Assembly (NCBI RefSeq): GCF_900188025.1
Contig: NZ_FZNO01000022.1
Span: 1 to 64,000, forward strand
Source of the DNA: Blastococcus mobilis
GTDB lineage: Bacteria; Actinomycetota; Actinomycetes; Mycobacteriales; Geodermatophilaceae
Length of the DNA stretch: 64,000 bases
Direction of reading: 5' to 3'
In this document: positions 28,799 to 39,099 of the stretch, one piece after another
Position numbering within the stretch: the first letter of the stretch is position 1
How the letters are laid out: the number at the start of each line of letters is the position of its first letter
Notes under the pieces: generated by a model
Told to the model about the DNA's origin: nothing
The model's input: only the letters and a program-made list of their open reading frames with translations
Databases searched by the model: none
Program-made: the position numbers and the translations under genes

Positions 28799-29551
28799 TC
28801 ACCGCGGCATCCGGCGCCAGATCGAGCGGGGGAGCAGCCGCAGCAGGAAGAAGACCGGACGGAGGACGGCCGGTACCCACACCTCCTGCCGGCCGCGGGC
28901 GAGGGCGTCCACGACGGCGTCGGCGACCTGTCCGGGAGTGCTGGACCAGGGTGCGGGCGGCATGCCGGCGGTCATCCGGCCGATCACGAAGCCGGGGCGG
29001 ACCAGCAGCAGCCGCACGCCCGACCCCGCGAGGGCGTCCGCCAGCCCGGAGGCGAAGCCGTCGAGGCCGGCCTTCGCCGAGCCGTAGACGTAGTTCGCCC
29101 GCCGGACCCGCACACCCGCCACCGACGAGAAGACCACCAGCGTGCCCCGGCCGGCGGCCCGCAGCCGGTCGGCCAGCAGGGTGAGGACGTGCACGTGAGC
29201 GACGTAGTCGGTGTGCACGACGGCGACGGCGGTCGAGGGATCGCGTTCCGCGGCCGCCTGGTCGCCGAGGACGCCGAAGGCCACGACGACCGTCGCCGGC
29301 GGGCCGAACCGCTCGAACGCCTCGTCCAGGGCGGTCGCCTGACCGGCCAGGTCATCGGCGTCGAACTCGACCCGCCCGACCGTCGTGGCACCCGCGCGAC
29401 GCAGGGCGGCCTCCTCGTCGGCGAGGTCGGCGGACCGCCGCGCGGCCAGGACGACCGTCGAGCAGCCACGCGCCGCCAGGCGCTCCGCGACGGCGGTGCC
29501 GATCTCGCTGCGACCGCCCAGAACGAGGACGGGACCGGTGTCGATGCCCAC
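28799..29551 (-). CDS. dprE2: SDR reductase, DprE2-like (decaprenylphosphoryl-2-keto-ribose reductase)
   Basis: DprE2 reduces decaprenylphosphoryl-2-keto-erythro-pentose to the arabinofuranose donor used for arabinan. The 250-residue protein shows VLVLGGRSEIGTAVAERLAA, FDADDLAGQ, VVAFGVLGDQAAAE, FSSVAGVRVRRANYVYGSAKAGLDGFASGLADAL and the tail LRLLPRSIWRRMP. These blocks, notably the GGxSEIG loop, RVRRANxVYGSxKAGLDGF and PRSIxRxxP, correspond to the mycobacterial enzyme as I recall it. dprE1 is not adjacent, so a paralogous ketoreductase remains possible. It is located between the zincin-fold gene and the divergent DUF3499 gene. Confidence 0.75.
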   Translation of the reverse strand: MGIDTGPVLVLGGRSEIGTAVAERLAARGCSTVVLAARRSADLADEEAALRRAGATTVGRVEFDADDLAGQATALDEAFERFGPPATVVVAFGVLGDQAAAERDPSTAVAVVHTDYVAHVHVLTLLADRLRAAGRGTLVVFSSVAGVRVRRANYVYGSAKAGLDGFASGLADALAGSGVRLLLVRPGFVIGRMTAGMPPAPWSSTPGQVADAVVDALARGRQEVWVPAVLRPVFFLLRLLPRSIWRRMPR

Positions 29552-29660
29552 GGGGTCATCGTGCAGGATGGGGCTGAGGGGCAGGGGGACTCCCAGATTT
29601 CCGGTGCGCCTGCTCCCATCGACCGCCCAGCCCGATTACTGTGCCGAGCGTGAGGAACCG

Positions 29661-30014
29661 GTGGTGAGGCAGTCACGTCGCTGCTCGCGCAGCGGCTGCG
29701 CACAACCGGCAGCGGCGACATTGACCTACGTGTACGCGGAGTCGACGGCCGTTGTCGGCCCGTTGGCGACGTTCTCCGAGCCGCACAGCTACGACCTGTG
29801 CGAGTTCCACGCGGAGCGGCTGACCGTGCCGCGGGGCTGGGAGGTCGTCCGGCACGAGATCGACCTCGACGACGTGGGACCGACCGGCGACGACCTGCTC
29901 GCTCTGGCCGACGCCGTCCGCGAGGCGGCCCGGCCAGAGCCTCCGCGCAACCCCGCCGACGACGGCAGTGGCACGCGCCGCGGCCACCTCCGGGTGCTTC
30001 CCGACCTGACCTGA
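29661..30014 (+). CDS. DUF3499 family protein
   Basis: This 117-residue protein has the DUF3499 layout: RRCSRSGCAQPAAATLTYVYAESTAVVGPL, then YDLCEFHAERLTVPRGWEVVRHEIDL. The Cys pair near the start together with the CxxH motif suggests a small metal-binding module. Function is unknown; the gene sits before manB in Mycobacterium too (Rv3258c-Rv3257c). Two adjacent GTG codons (29661 and 29664) can start it; the larger upstream ORF is antisense to the dprE2-like gene and is not used. The stop is followed within 3 nt by a large inverted-repeat element. Confidence 0.85.
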   Translation: MVRQSRRCSRSGCAQPAAATLTYVYAESTAVVGPLATFSEPHSYDLCEFHAERLTVPRGWEVVRHEIDLDDVGPTGDDLLALADAVREAARPEPPRNPADDGSGTRRGHLRVLPDLT

Positions 30015-30015
30015 G

Positions 30016-30151
30016 AAAGGACCTCGCCGCCCCCCACCCGCTCGCACGCTCGCGGCGGGGCCCTGCGGCGAGGCCACTTCCCCTCGCGCTTCTCGGCCTC
30101 GCCCGGAGGCTCGGCCCGAGCGTGCGGGGGCTGAGCGGGGCGAGGTCCTTT
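30016..30151. repeat. 136-bp element bounded by 13-bp perfect inverted repeats
   Basis: AAAGGACCTCGCC (30016-30028) and GGCGAGGTCCTTT (30139-30151) are exact reverse complements. Inside, ACCCGCTCGCACGCTCGCGGCGGGGCCCTGCGGCGAGGCC repeats the hairpin-family core, and a second inverted copy-like half (GAGCGTGCGGG) precedes the right arm. It looks like two family hairpins joined head to head. It follows the DUF3499 stop and could terminate transcription from both sides or be a small non-autonomous mobile element. Confidence 0.65.
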
Positions 30152-30259
30152 CGCCGAAGGGCGGCCGTTCCAGCACCTCACCTGGCCCGCCGTTAGGGTC
30201 GGCGGCGTCCGGTGCCATCGGCGTCTGCATGTTGTCCGCGAGTGCGAGGGTGAGCTGCG

Positions 30260-31624
30260 TTGCCCGACCTGTCATCGATCATCAAGGCGTACGACGTCCG
30301 CGGCGTCGTCCCCGACGAGTGGGACGAGGACGTCAGCCGGGCGATCGGGGCGGCCTTCGCCGAGTTCGTGATCGGTGACAGCGGCGCCACGGCCGTGGTG
30401 ACCGCCCATGACATGCGCGAGTCCTCCGTGCCGCTCTCGCGAGCCTTCGCCGAGGGGGTCATCAGCCGCGGCGTCGACGTGATCGAGGCCGGCCTGGGCT
30501 CCACCGACCTCCTGTACTTCGCGGCCGGTTCCCTCGACATCCCGGGCGCGATGTTCACCGCCAGCCACAACCCCGCGCAGTACAACGGCATCAAGATGTG
30601 CCGCGCCGGAGCCGCGCCGATCGGCCAGGACTCGGGTCTGGTCACCATCCGCGAATGGGCCGAGCGCGACAGCTACGAGCGCGAGCCCGACCGGCTCGGC
30701 TCGGTCACCTCGCAGGACCTCCTCGCCGGGTACGCCGCCCACCTCCACTCCCTCGTCGACCTCTCGGGCGTCCGCCCGCTCACGGTCGTCGTCGATGCCG
30801 GGAACGGCATGGGCGGGCACACCGTGCCGGTGGTCCTGTCGGGCCTGCCGCTGGAGATCGTGCCGCTGTACTTCGAGCTCGACGGCAGCTTCCCCAACCA
30901 CGAGGCCAACCCGCTGGACCCGGCCAACCTGGTCGACCTCCAGGCCGCCGTCCGCCGGCACGGCGCCGACATCGGTCTGGCCTTCGACGGGGACGCCGAC
31001 CGTGTCTTCGTCGTCGACGAGAACGGCGATCCGGTGAGCCCGTCGGCGGTGACGGCCCTGGTCGCCGTGCGCGAGCTGGCCAAGGGTCGCGGGACGACGG
31101 TCATCCACAACCTGATCACCTCGAAGGCGGTCCCGGAGATCGTTCGCGAGCACGGCGGCGACCCTGTCCGCACCCGGGTGGGGCACTCGTTCATCAAGGC
31201 CGAGATGGCCCGCACCGACGCGATCTTCGGCGGCGAGCACTCCGCCCACTACTACTTCCGGGATTTCTGGCGCGCCGACACGGGCATGCTCGCGGCCATG
31301 CACGTCCTCGCCGCGCTGGGGGAGCAGTCCCGCCCGCTCTCGGAGCTCACGGCCGCGTACAGCCGGTACGCCGCGTCCGGCGAGATCAACTCCACCGTCG
31401 CCGACGCGGCGGCGAAGATGGCCGAGGTCCGCTCGGCCTTCCTCGAAGAGGACGGCGTCACCGTCGACGAGCTGGACGGCCTGACCGTGCAGCTGCCCGA
31501 CGGCGCGTGGTTCAACCTGCGGGCCAGCAACACCGAGCCGCTGCTGCGGCTGAACGTCGAAGCGCCGGACGAGGCGCGGATGACCGACGTCCGGAACCGA
31601 GTCCTGGAAATGGTGCGCGCATGA
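30260..31624 (+). CDS. manB: Phosphomannomutase/phosphoglucomutase
   Basis: This enzyme interconverts mannose-6-phosphate and mannose-1-phosphate, linking ManA to ManC. The 454-residue product has the phosphoserine loop TASHNP (residues 100-105), the metal loop DGDADR (about 243-248), the sugar loop GGEHSAHYYF and the phosphate-binding RASNTEP near the C-terminus, with normal length and all four domains. The start is TTG 30260, with GAGGGTGAG 6-8 nt upstream; no later ATG fits the conserved IIKAYDVRG N-terminus. It overlaps the Trm112-like gene by 4 nt. It corresponds to the Rv3257c family. Confidence 0.95.
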   Translation: MPDLSSIIKAYDVRGVVPDEWDEDVSRAIGAAFAEFVIGDSGATAVVTAHDMRESSVPLSRAFAEGVISRGVDVIEAGLGSTDLLYFAAGSLDIPGAMFTASHNPAQYNGIKMCRAGAAPIGQDSGLVTIREWAERDSYEREPDRLGSVTSQDLLAGYAAHLHSLVDLSGVRPLTVVVDAGNGMGGHTVPVVLSGLPLEIVPLYFELDGSFPNHEANPLDPANLVDLQAAVRRHGADIGLAFDGDADRVFVVDENGDPVSPSAVTALVAVRELAKGRGTTVIHNLITSKAVPEIVREHGGDPVRTRVGHSFIKAEMARTDAIFGGEHSAHYYFRDFWRADTGMLAAMHVLAALGEQSRPLSELTAAYSRYAASGEINSTVADAAAKMAEVRSAFLEEDGVTVDELDGLTVQLPDGAWFNLRASNTEPLLRLNVEAPDEARMTDVRNRVLEMVRA

Positions 31625-31830
31625 CCGACACGACGACGACGCCGAACGGGCCGCTGGGGCTGGACCCCGAGCTGCTGGCGATCCTGGCCTGCCCGGACAC
31701 CCACCACAGCCCGCTCACCGTCGACGAGCAGGCCGGTGAGCTGCTCTGCACCACCTGCGACCGCGCGTACCCGGTGCGGGACGGCATCCCCGTCCTGCTG
31801 CTGGACGAGGCCCGGCGCCGGAGCGCGTGA
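31621..31830 (+). CDS. Trm112-like zinc-ribbon protein
   Basis: This 69-residue protein has LLAILACPDTHHSPL ... LLCTTCDRAYPVRDGIPVLL, the Trm112 family zinc-ribbon pattern with the PVRDGIPVLL signature. Only three of the usual Cys are visible (ACPD, LLCTTC) with His possibly filling the gap. Trm112-like proteins bind and stabilise methyltransferases and other enzymes; in bacteria they are often fused or adjacent to sugar-nucleotide genes. ATG 31621 overlaps the manB stop, so it is co-translated with manB. Confidence 0.85.
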   Translation: MTDTTTTPNGPLGLDPELLAILACPDTHHSPLTVDEQAGELLCTTCDRAYPVRDGIPVLLLDEARRRSA

Positions 31831-31837
31831 CGCTCTG

Positions 31838-32980
31838 ATGACCACGCCGGAGTTCGCCGAGGAGGTCCTCGACGACCCCGAGCTGCTCCGCGCCCGGGAT
31901 CCCCGCGGCCTGCTGCCGGCGGTCGCGGGTGCCGGCGCGCAGGTCCGGGAGACCGCCCGGCTCACCGCCGAGGCGGGCCTCGCCCGGGTGACCGAGGGCG
32001 GTCGACCCCGGGGGCTCGTGATCGTCGCGCGTCGCGAGGGCGCGGTCGCGGCCTCCGTGCTGCGGGCGCTGCTGGGGCACTCCAGCCCGGTCACCGTCGA
32101 CGTGGTGCCGGGGCCGACCCTGCCGGTGTGGACCGGCCCGAGCGACATCGCGGTCGTGGCGACACGCACCGGTGCGGGTGCCTACGCGGTGGGTCCTGCC
32201 TACGAGGCCGCCCGCCGCGGGGTCTCGCTCGTCGGCATCGGAGCGGACGACGCGCCGCTGCGCGCCGCGTGCTCGTCCGCCCGCGCCCCCTACGTCGCGG
32301 TGCCGGCCTCCCGCGTGCGGCACACCACCCTCTGGTCGCTCCTGACGCCCCTGTTGCTGCTGGCCGGCGAGCTCGGCCTGCTGCCGCCGGGAACCGCCGA
32401 CCCCGAGTCGATCGCCGCCGCACTGGACGAGGTCGCGATGGAGTGCGGGCCGGCGCAGGAGTCGTTCGTCAACCCGGCCAAGACGCTCGCGCTGGAGCTG
32501 CTCGACGCGCTGCCGGTGATCGCCGCCGAGGGGCCGCTGGCCGGCGCCGCGGCCACCCGGATCGTCGACCAGCTGGCCACGCTCGCCGGTCTGCCCGCCA
32601 CCGGCTTCCGGCTGCCCGACCAGTGGGTGGCGGCGTGCTCGGTGCTCGGCGGGCCGCTGGCCCCTCGAGACGCCGACGACTTCTTCCGGGACCGGGCCGA
32701 CGACCCCGGCCGTCGGCTGCGCCTGCTGACCATCCGCGACACCGACGCGGGCGGACACGACGACGCGGGCGAGCGGGAGCCCCGCTCGGCCGCCGCCGCG
32801 ATGGACCAGGTGTTGCGCACCGCGGCCACGCACAACATCCCCGTCAGCGGGCTCGCCGAGCACGGGGAGCTCGGGCGCTTCGCCCGGCTCCCGCGGCTGG
32901 CACGGCAACTGGCCGTCGCCGACTTCAGCGCCGTCTACCTGGCGCTCGCGCTGGACAACGAGCGGGCTCTCGGCTCGTGA
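31838..32980 (+). CDS. SIS-domain phosphosugar isomerase-like protein (PGI/PMI C-terminal family)
   Basis: The 380-residue product has the layout of the actinobacterial SIS protein found between manB and manA (Rv3256c position). An N-terminal SIS-like half (RGLVIVARREGAVAASVLRALLGHSSPVTVDVV, then GPSDIAVVATRTGAGAYAV) is followed by a second half with PAQESFVNPAKTLALELL and the C-terminal HNIPVSGLAEHGELGRFARLPRLARQLAVADFSAVYLAL typical of bifunctional phosphoglucose/phosphomannose isomerases. An isomerase role on mannose/glucose-6-phosphate is plausible, but the family often lacks proven activity. The ATG is 8 nt after the Trm112-like stop, so it is in the same operon. Confidence 0.82.
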   Translation: MTTPEFAEEVLDDPELLRARDPRGLLPAVAGAGAQVRETARLTAEAGLARVTEGGRPRGLVIVARREGAVAASVLRALLGHSSPVTVDVVPGPTLPVWTGPSDIAVVATRTGAGAYAVGPAYEAARRGVSLVGIGADDAPLRAACSSARAPYVAVPASRVRHTTLWSLLTPLLLLAGELGLLPPGTADPESIAAALDEVAMECGPAQESFVNPAKTLALELLDALPVIAAEGPLAGAAATRIVDQLATLAGLPATGFRLPDQWVAACSVLGGPLAPRDADDFFRDRADDPGRRLRLLTIRDTDAGGHDDAGEREPRSAAAAMDQVLRTAATHNIPVSGLAEHGELGRFARLPRLARQLAVADFSAVYLALALDNERALGS

Positions 32981-33209
32981 CGCAGCGGAGAGGCTCGTGG
33001 CCGGGCGCGTCCCCGGGCTTCCGCGGAGGCGCGGCATCCGAGCGCTCCGCGGCGTCCGACGCCCCGACATCTCCGGCCGGCGCGTTCGACGCGCCCCGGC
33101 CGGGGTAGCACCGGCGGCGAGCCCTGGGCGCGCCCGCGCACCCGTACGGCCGGACAGACCGACATCACTGGGGCAGCATGCAGGTGCTGACCGACGGGAA
33201 GGACCTCTC

Positions 33210-34136
33210 GTGGCGGGTGGACTCGTAGCCCTGTTCGACGACGTGGCCGTGCTGGCGCGCGCGGCCGCTGCCTCGGTCGATGACATCGGGGCCGCTGCAG
33301 GGCGGGCCAGCGTGAAGGCCGCGGGTGTCGTCGTCGACGACACGGCTGTCACGCCGCAGTACGTGCACGGCCTGGCGGCAGAGCGCGAGCTGCCGATCAT
33401 CAGGCGCATCGCCATCGGCTCGCTGCGGAACAAGCTGCTGATCATCCTGCCCGCGATCCTGTTGCTCAGCCAGTTCCTGCCGTGGCTGCTCACCCCGATC
33501 CTCATGATCGGTGGCGCCTACCTCTGCTACGAGGGCGCGGAGAAGATCTGGCACCGGATCAGCGGCCACGGCGACGCCCACGCCGCGGCCGAGGAGGCGC
33601 TCCCGGACGAGAAGACCATCATCTCCGGGGCCGTCCGCACCGACTTCATCCTGTCGGCCGAGATCATGGTCATCTCGCTGAACGAGGTCGTCGATGAAGG
33701 GTTCTGGTCCCGGGCGATCATCCTCGCGGTCGTGGCGATCGGCATCACCGTCCTGGTGTACGGCGTCGTCGGCCTCATCGTGAAGATGGACGACGTCGGG
33801 CTGTCCCTCTCCCAGCGCTCCGGAAAGGGCGTCGCCCGGTTCGGCCGCGGACTGGTGAAGGCGATGCCCCGGTTGCTCAGCGCCCTCACGGCGATCGGAA
33901 CCGTCGCGATGCTCTGGGTCGGCGGGCACATCCTGCTGGTGGGCACCGACGAGCTGGGCCTGCACTTCCTGTACGAGACCGTGCACCACCTGGAGGAGGC
34001 GGCGCACGAGGCCACCGGGGCCCTCGGTGGGGTCGTGGGCTGGCTGGTCAACACGCTCGGAAGCGCGCTGCTCGGTCTCGTCGTCGGCGCCGCGATCGTG
34101 CTGGTCATGAACCTCACGGTGCATCGGCGCAAGTGA
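33210..34136 (+). CDS. DUF808 family integral membrane protein (YedI-like)
   Basis: This 308-residue membrane protein begins MAGGLVALFDDVAVLARAAAASVDDIGAAAG, the strongly conserved DUF808 start, and continues with VKAAGVVVDDTAVTPQYVHGL and RELPIIRRIAIGSLRNKLLIILPAILLLS. About six membrane segments follow, with NEVVDEGFWSRAI in the middle. Function is not established; relatives are thought to be transporter-like membrane proteins. GTG 33210 is selected because GGGAAGGA lies 5-7 nt upstream and it starts exactly at the family N-terminus. It sits between the SIS gene and glpD with no overlap. Confidence 0.9.
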   Translation: MAGGLVALFDDVAVLARAAAASVDDIGAAAGRASVKAAGVVVDDTAVTPQYVHGLAAERELPIIRRIAIGSLRNKLLIILPAILLLSQFLPWLLTPILMIGGAYLCYEGAEKIWHRISGHGDAHAAAEEALPDEKTIISGAVRTDFILSAEIMVISLNEVVDEGFWSRAIILAVVAIGITVLVYGVVGLIVKMDDVGLSLSQRSGKGVARFGRGLVKAMPRLLSALTAIGTVAMLWVGGHILLVGTDELGLHFLYETVHHLEEAAHEATGALGGVVGWLVNTLGSALLGLVVGAAIVLVMNLTVHRRK

Positions 34137-34191
34137 GAGGCCCCCGTCCTTCTCGCGACGGGGCGGTGGCTGTGGGGGGACAGTAGGCGTC

Positions 34192-35985
34192 ATGCCCCCG
34201 GGGGAGACCGACCGCGCGCGGCTGTCGCCGGAGCGCCGTCGGGTCGACCGGGCACGGCTGGCCGACGAGGTCGTGGACGTCCTCGTGATCGGTGGAGGGG
34301 TGACCGGGGCCGGGGCGGCGCTGGACGCGGCCAGCCGCGGACTGTCGGTCGGACTGCTCGAGGCGCGGGACTGGGCTGCCGGGACGTCGAGCCGGTCCAG
34401 CACGCTGATCCACGGTGGACTCCGCCCCCTCGAGCAGTTCGCTGTCCCACTCGTCCACGAGGCGCTGTCGGAGCGGTCCCGGCTGATTCGGACCATCGCT
34501 CCGCACCTGGTGCACCCGCTGCCGTTCCTGCTGCCGTTGACCGCCCGGATCTGGCAGCGCGCCTGGTTCGGTGCAGCCCTCGGCCTGTACGACGCGCTCG
34601 GCGCCGCCTCCATCGCCGGCCGGGGGGCGGGTGGGCGGGCGACGGGCGGGCGGGGGATGCCATGGCACCGGCACCTGTCGCGGAAGCAGGCGCTGGCGGC
34701 GTTCCCCGGTCTGCGCGGTGACGTGGTGCGCGGTGGGATCCAGTACTGGGACGCCCAGGTGGACGACGCGCGGCACACCCTGGCCGTCGTCCGGACGGCG
34801 GCCGGCTACGGCGCACGCGCGCTCTCCAGCGCCCGGGTGACCGGGCTCCTGCGCGACGGCGGCGGGCCCGACTCGGCGGTCGTCGGCGCACGGGTGGCCG
34901 ACCTGACCGACGGGTCGTCGTTCGCGGTGCGCGCCCGCAGCGTGGTGGCCGCGACCGGTGTGTGGAGCGACGACGTCGGCGCCATGCTCGGGGAGTCCGC
35001 GCCCACTCCGACGGTGCGGGCCGCCAAGGGCGTGCATCTCGTGGTTCCCCGGTCCGCGATCGGGGGGCCCGTGCTCGAGGGTGCCGCCGGGTCGCCGTCC
35101 GGGCTGGTCCTCCGGACACCGGCCGGCGTCCTGTTCGTCATCCCCTGGGATGAGCACTGGATCATCGGCACCACCGACACCCCGTGGCGGCGGGACCGGG
35201 ATCACCCGGCCGCCAGCAGCGCCGACATCGCCCACCTGCTCGACCACGTCAACCGGGTGCTCATCCGGCCGCTCGGTACCGACGACGTCCTCGGCGTCTA
35301 CGCCGGGCTGAGGCCGCTGCCGGCGGGAGAGTTCGACCACACGAGCCGGCTCTCCCGTCAGCGCGCCGTCGTCACCCCGGTCCCCGGGCTGGTGCTCGTG
35401 GCGGGTGGTGAGTACACGACCTACCGGGTGTTGGCCGAGGACGCCGTCGACGCGGCGGTCGCCGGCCTGCCCGGCGTGCCCCCGTCGCGGACGGCGCACC
35501 TGCCGCTGGTCGGTGCGCACCGCTGGGACGACGTCCGGGACCGGGCGGCGGAGCTGTCGGCCGGCAGCGGCGTGCCCGGGGAGGCGGTGGTCCGGCTGCT
35601 GCGCCGGCACGGCGACCGGATCGGCGACGTCCTCGCCCTCGCCCGGTCCGACCCGGCCCTGGCCCGGCCGCTTCCGGGGGCACCGGGCTACCTGGCCGCC
35701 GAAGTCGTGCACGCCGTCACCGCCGAGGGCGCCCTGCACCTCGACGACGTCCTGGCCCGGCGCACGCGGGTGTCGATCGAGACCGCGCACCGCGGCGTCG
35801 AATCGGCGCCGGAGGTGGCGCGGCTGATGGCCTCGGCACTGGGTTGGGACGGGGAACGGACCGCGCGCGAGGTGCAGCACTACACCGCGCGGGTGGCCGC
35901 CGAGCGGGAGGCGCAGCGGCTGCCCGACGACCACACCGCAGACGCCGCGCGGCTGGGCGCTCCGGAGGTCCGCGCGAGGGTGTGA
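34192..35985 (+). CDS. glpD: Glycerol-3-phosphate dehydrogenase (FAD-dependent)
   Basis: GlpD oxidises sn-glycerol-3-phosphate to dihydroxyacetone phosphate and passes electrons to the quinone pool at the membrane. The 597-residue protein has the FAD motif VIGGGVTGAGAALDAASRG (about 32-50), the GTSSRSSTLIHGGLRPLEQF segment, YDALG, the HLSRKQALAAFPGL and IQYWDAQVDDARHTL blocks, RAAKGVHLVVPRS, the WIIGTTDTPW strand and YAGLRPL. The C-terminal helical domain ends around residue 560. The N-terminal 25 residues are charged. No ribosome binding site is obvious before ATG 34192. glpF and glpK are not in the window. Confidence 0.93.
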   Translation: MPPGETDRARLSPERRRVDRARLADEVVDVLVIGGGVTGAGAALDAASRGLSVGLLEARDWAAGTSSRSSTLIHGGLRPLEQFAVPLVHEALSERSRLIRTIAPHLVHPLPFLLPLTARIWQRAWFGAALGLYDALGAASIAGRGAGGRATGGRGMPWHRHLSRKQALAAFPGLRGDVVRGGIQYWDAQVDDARHTLAVVRTAAGYGARALSSARVTGLLRDGGGPDSAVVGARVADLTDGSSFAVRARSVVAATGVWSDDVGAMLGESAPTPTVRAAKGVHLVVPRSAIGGPVLEGAAGSPSGLVLRTPAGVLFVIPWDEHWIIGTTDTPWRRDRDHPAASSADIAHLLDHVNRVLIRPLGTDDVLGVYAGLRPLPAGEFDHTSRLSRQRAVVTPVPGLVLVAGGEYTTYRVLAEDAVDAAVAGLPGVPPSRTAHLPLVGAHRWDDVRDRAAELSAGSGVPGEAVVRLLRRHGDRIGDVLALARSDPALARPLPGAPGYLAAEVVHAVTAEGALHLDDVLARRTRVSIETAHRGVESAPEVARLMASALGWDGERTAREVQHYTARVAAEREAQRLPDDHTADAARLGAPEVRARV

Positions 35986-36061
35986 CCCGGGCGGGCGTGA
36001 CGTCCGTCGCGGCATCCCTCGGAGGAGGCAGAACGCACTCTGGGGGGAGCACGTCCACCGG

Positions 36062-36067
36062 TAGCCT
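36062..36067 (+). promoter_or_regulatory. Candidate -10 hexamer for a leaderless manA transcript
   Basis: TAGCCT lies 8 nt before ATG 36076. Confidence 0.5.
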
Positions 36068-36075
36068 CCCAGCCG

Positions 36076-37251
36076 ATGTGGCAGCTGACGAGCACCGTGC
36101 GGCACTACCCGTGGGGTTCCCGCACGGTGATCCCCGACCTCCTCGGGGAGCTCGGTCCGGCCGACCAGCCGTACGCGGAGCTGTGGATGGGGGCCCATCC
36201 CGACGCGCCGAGCGTGCTGTCCACCGGGATCTCGCTGGACAAGGCGGTCGCGGAAGATCCCGAGCTGATGCTGGGCGCCGCCGTGCGCGAACGGTTCGGC
36301 GACCGGCTGCCGTTCCTCATGAAGGTGCTCGCCGCCGAGCAGCCGCTCTCGCTGCAGGCGCACCCGACCAACGAGCAGGCAGAGGCCGGCTTCGCTGCCG
36401 AGGAGGCGGCCGGAATTCCGCACGGCGACCCGACGCGCACGTTCAAGGACCCGTTCCACAAGCCCGAGCTGCTCCTGGCCCTGACCCCGTTCGAGGCCCT
36501 GTGCGGCTTCCGCCCGGTCGAGGAATGTTTGCACTGCCTGGCCAAGCTGCAGGTGCCCGAACTCAAGCCGACCATCGCCGCCCTGGCGCGCGGCGGGTTG
36601 CGCGCCGTCATCCCGCAGCTGCTGGCGCTCAGCTCGGAGCACCGCGAGGTCCTGGTCAGCGCCGTCGCCCAGGCCGCAGCCCGGTTCGTCGCCGCCCACG
36701 ACCCGGAGTTCATCAACACCTACCGCTGGGCCGCATCCCTCGCCGAGACGTACCCCGGCGATCCGGGGGTGGTCATCTCGCTGATGTGCAACCACCTGAA
36801 GCTGGCGCCGGGGGAGGCGGTGTTCCTGCCGGCCGGTAACCTGCACGCCTACCTCTGCGGGGCCGGAGTCGAGGTGATGGCCAGCTCGGACAACGTGCTC
36901 CGCGGGGGCCTCACCCACAAGCACGTCGATCTGGCCGCCCTCATCGAGGTGCTGGACTTCACCGACGGCCGGGTGCCGGTCATCCACCCGGTGCTGGGAC
37001 CCGGCGGCCTGCGCTACCCCGTGCCCGTCGAGGACTTCGACCTCACCCGCATCCAGCTCGACGGCCGGGCCGGGGCGCTGACCACCCGGGGGCCACAGGT
37101 CCTGCTGTGCACCGAGGGGAACGCCGAACTGACCTCGTCCGAGGGGACGCTGACCCTGTCCAAGGGCGCGGCTGCGTTCGTCCCGGCGGGTGCGCAGGTC
37201 ACCGCGTCGGGTCCCGCCGTCCTCTACCGGACCACCACGAACCTGGCCTGA
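36076..37251 (+). CDS. manA: Mannose-6-phosphate isomerase, class I
   Basis: This enzyme interconverts fructose-6-phosphate and mannose-6-phosphate, feeding ManB and ManC. The 391-residue cupin protein starts MWQLTSTVRHYPWGSRTVIPDLLG and has the zinc-binding LMKVLAAEQPLSLQAHPTNEQA (Gln and His ligands), a central helical insert and the second zinc segment PAGNLHAYLCGAGVEVMASSDNVLRGGLTHKHVD, including the final His and the conserved Arg of the class I active site. Length is usual. ATG 36076 is directly at the conserved start, 8 nt after TAGCCT. It is followed by a hairpin element and then sahH. Confidence 0.95.
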   Translation: MWQLTSTVRHYPWGSRTVIPDLLGELGPADQPYAELWMGAHPDAPSVLSTGISLDKAVAEDPELMLGAAVRERFGDRLPFLMKVLAAEQPLSLQAHPTNEQAEAGFAAEEAAGIPHGDPTRTFKDPFHKPELLLALTPFEALCGFRPVEECLHCLAKLQVPELKPTIAALARGGLRAVIPQLLALSSEHREVLVSAVAQAAARFVAAHDPEFINTYRWAASLAETYPGDPGVVISLMCNHLKLAPGEAVFLPAGNLHAYLCGAGVEVMASSDNVLRGGLTHKHVDLAALIEVLDFTDGRVPVIHPVLGPGGLRYPVPVEDFDLTRIQLDGRAGALTTRGPQVLLCTEGNAELTSSEGTLTLSKGAAAFVPAGAQVTASGPAVLYRTTTNLA

Positions 37252-37252
37252 A

Positions 37253-37317
37253 CAAGGACGCCCTGCCCCCCACCGCTCGCACGCTCGCGGCGGGACCCTG
37301 CAGGGGGCCACGCGGTA
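37253..37317 (+). terminator. Hairpin element after manA (dispersed family)
   Basis: CCCTG (37261-37265) pairs with CAGGG (37301-37305), and an inner stem CCGC ... GCGG encloses the family loop GCTCGCACGCTC. It begins 2 nt after the manA stop and has the family start AAGGAC. Probably a terminator. Confidence 0.6.
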
Positions 37318-37446
37318 CCCTGGTCGGCGGTACGAGCCCCGCCGAAGCCTCGGCACGCTCGCTCATCCCAGCGACCGCCGAGAGCCCGCCGTCCTGCGCC
37401 GAACACATCAGCCTCGCCGCAGACGCCGGCCGCACCCTGGAGCGAC

Positions 37447-38928
<1,482 letters not shown>

Positions 38929-38929
38929 G

Positions 38930-39002
38930 GAAGGCCCCGCCTGCCCCCCGCCCTTCGCAGGCTCAGGGGGACCCTGCAGGCGGGCCGTTCCAGCAGCTCG
39001 CC
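38930..39002 (+). terminator. Hairpin element after sahH (dispersed family)
   Basis: CCCGCCTG (38936-38943) pairs exactly with CAGGCGGG (38977-38984). The family core CTGCCCCCC ... GGGACCCTGCAGG and the 3-prime flank GGGCCGTTCCAGCAGCTC are present. It starts 2 nt after the sahH stop. Confidence 0.65.
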
Positions 39003-39099
39003 TCCGGCGGGACTTTCGACGCCGAGAGTCCCGCCGGACCTGCTCGCCACGGGATCTCACCCGGGCGGGTGGGCCACCTTTTCCGCTGATCAGCGCAGA

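Noticed and set aside
34114-37356. 1080-residue minus-strand ORF opposite glpD and manA
   Set aside because: Low-complexity translation with no domains; it is the shadow of two well-supported plus-strand genes.
37253-37446. SAH riboswitch before sahH
   Set aside because: The leader is filled by the manA hairpin element, and no SAH-riboswitch core is recognisable.
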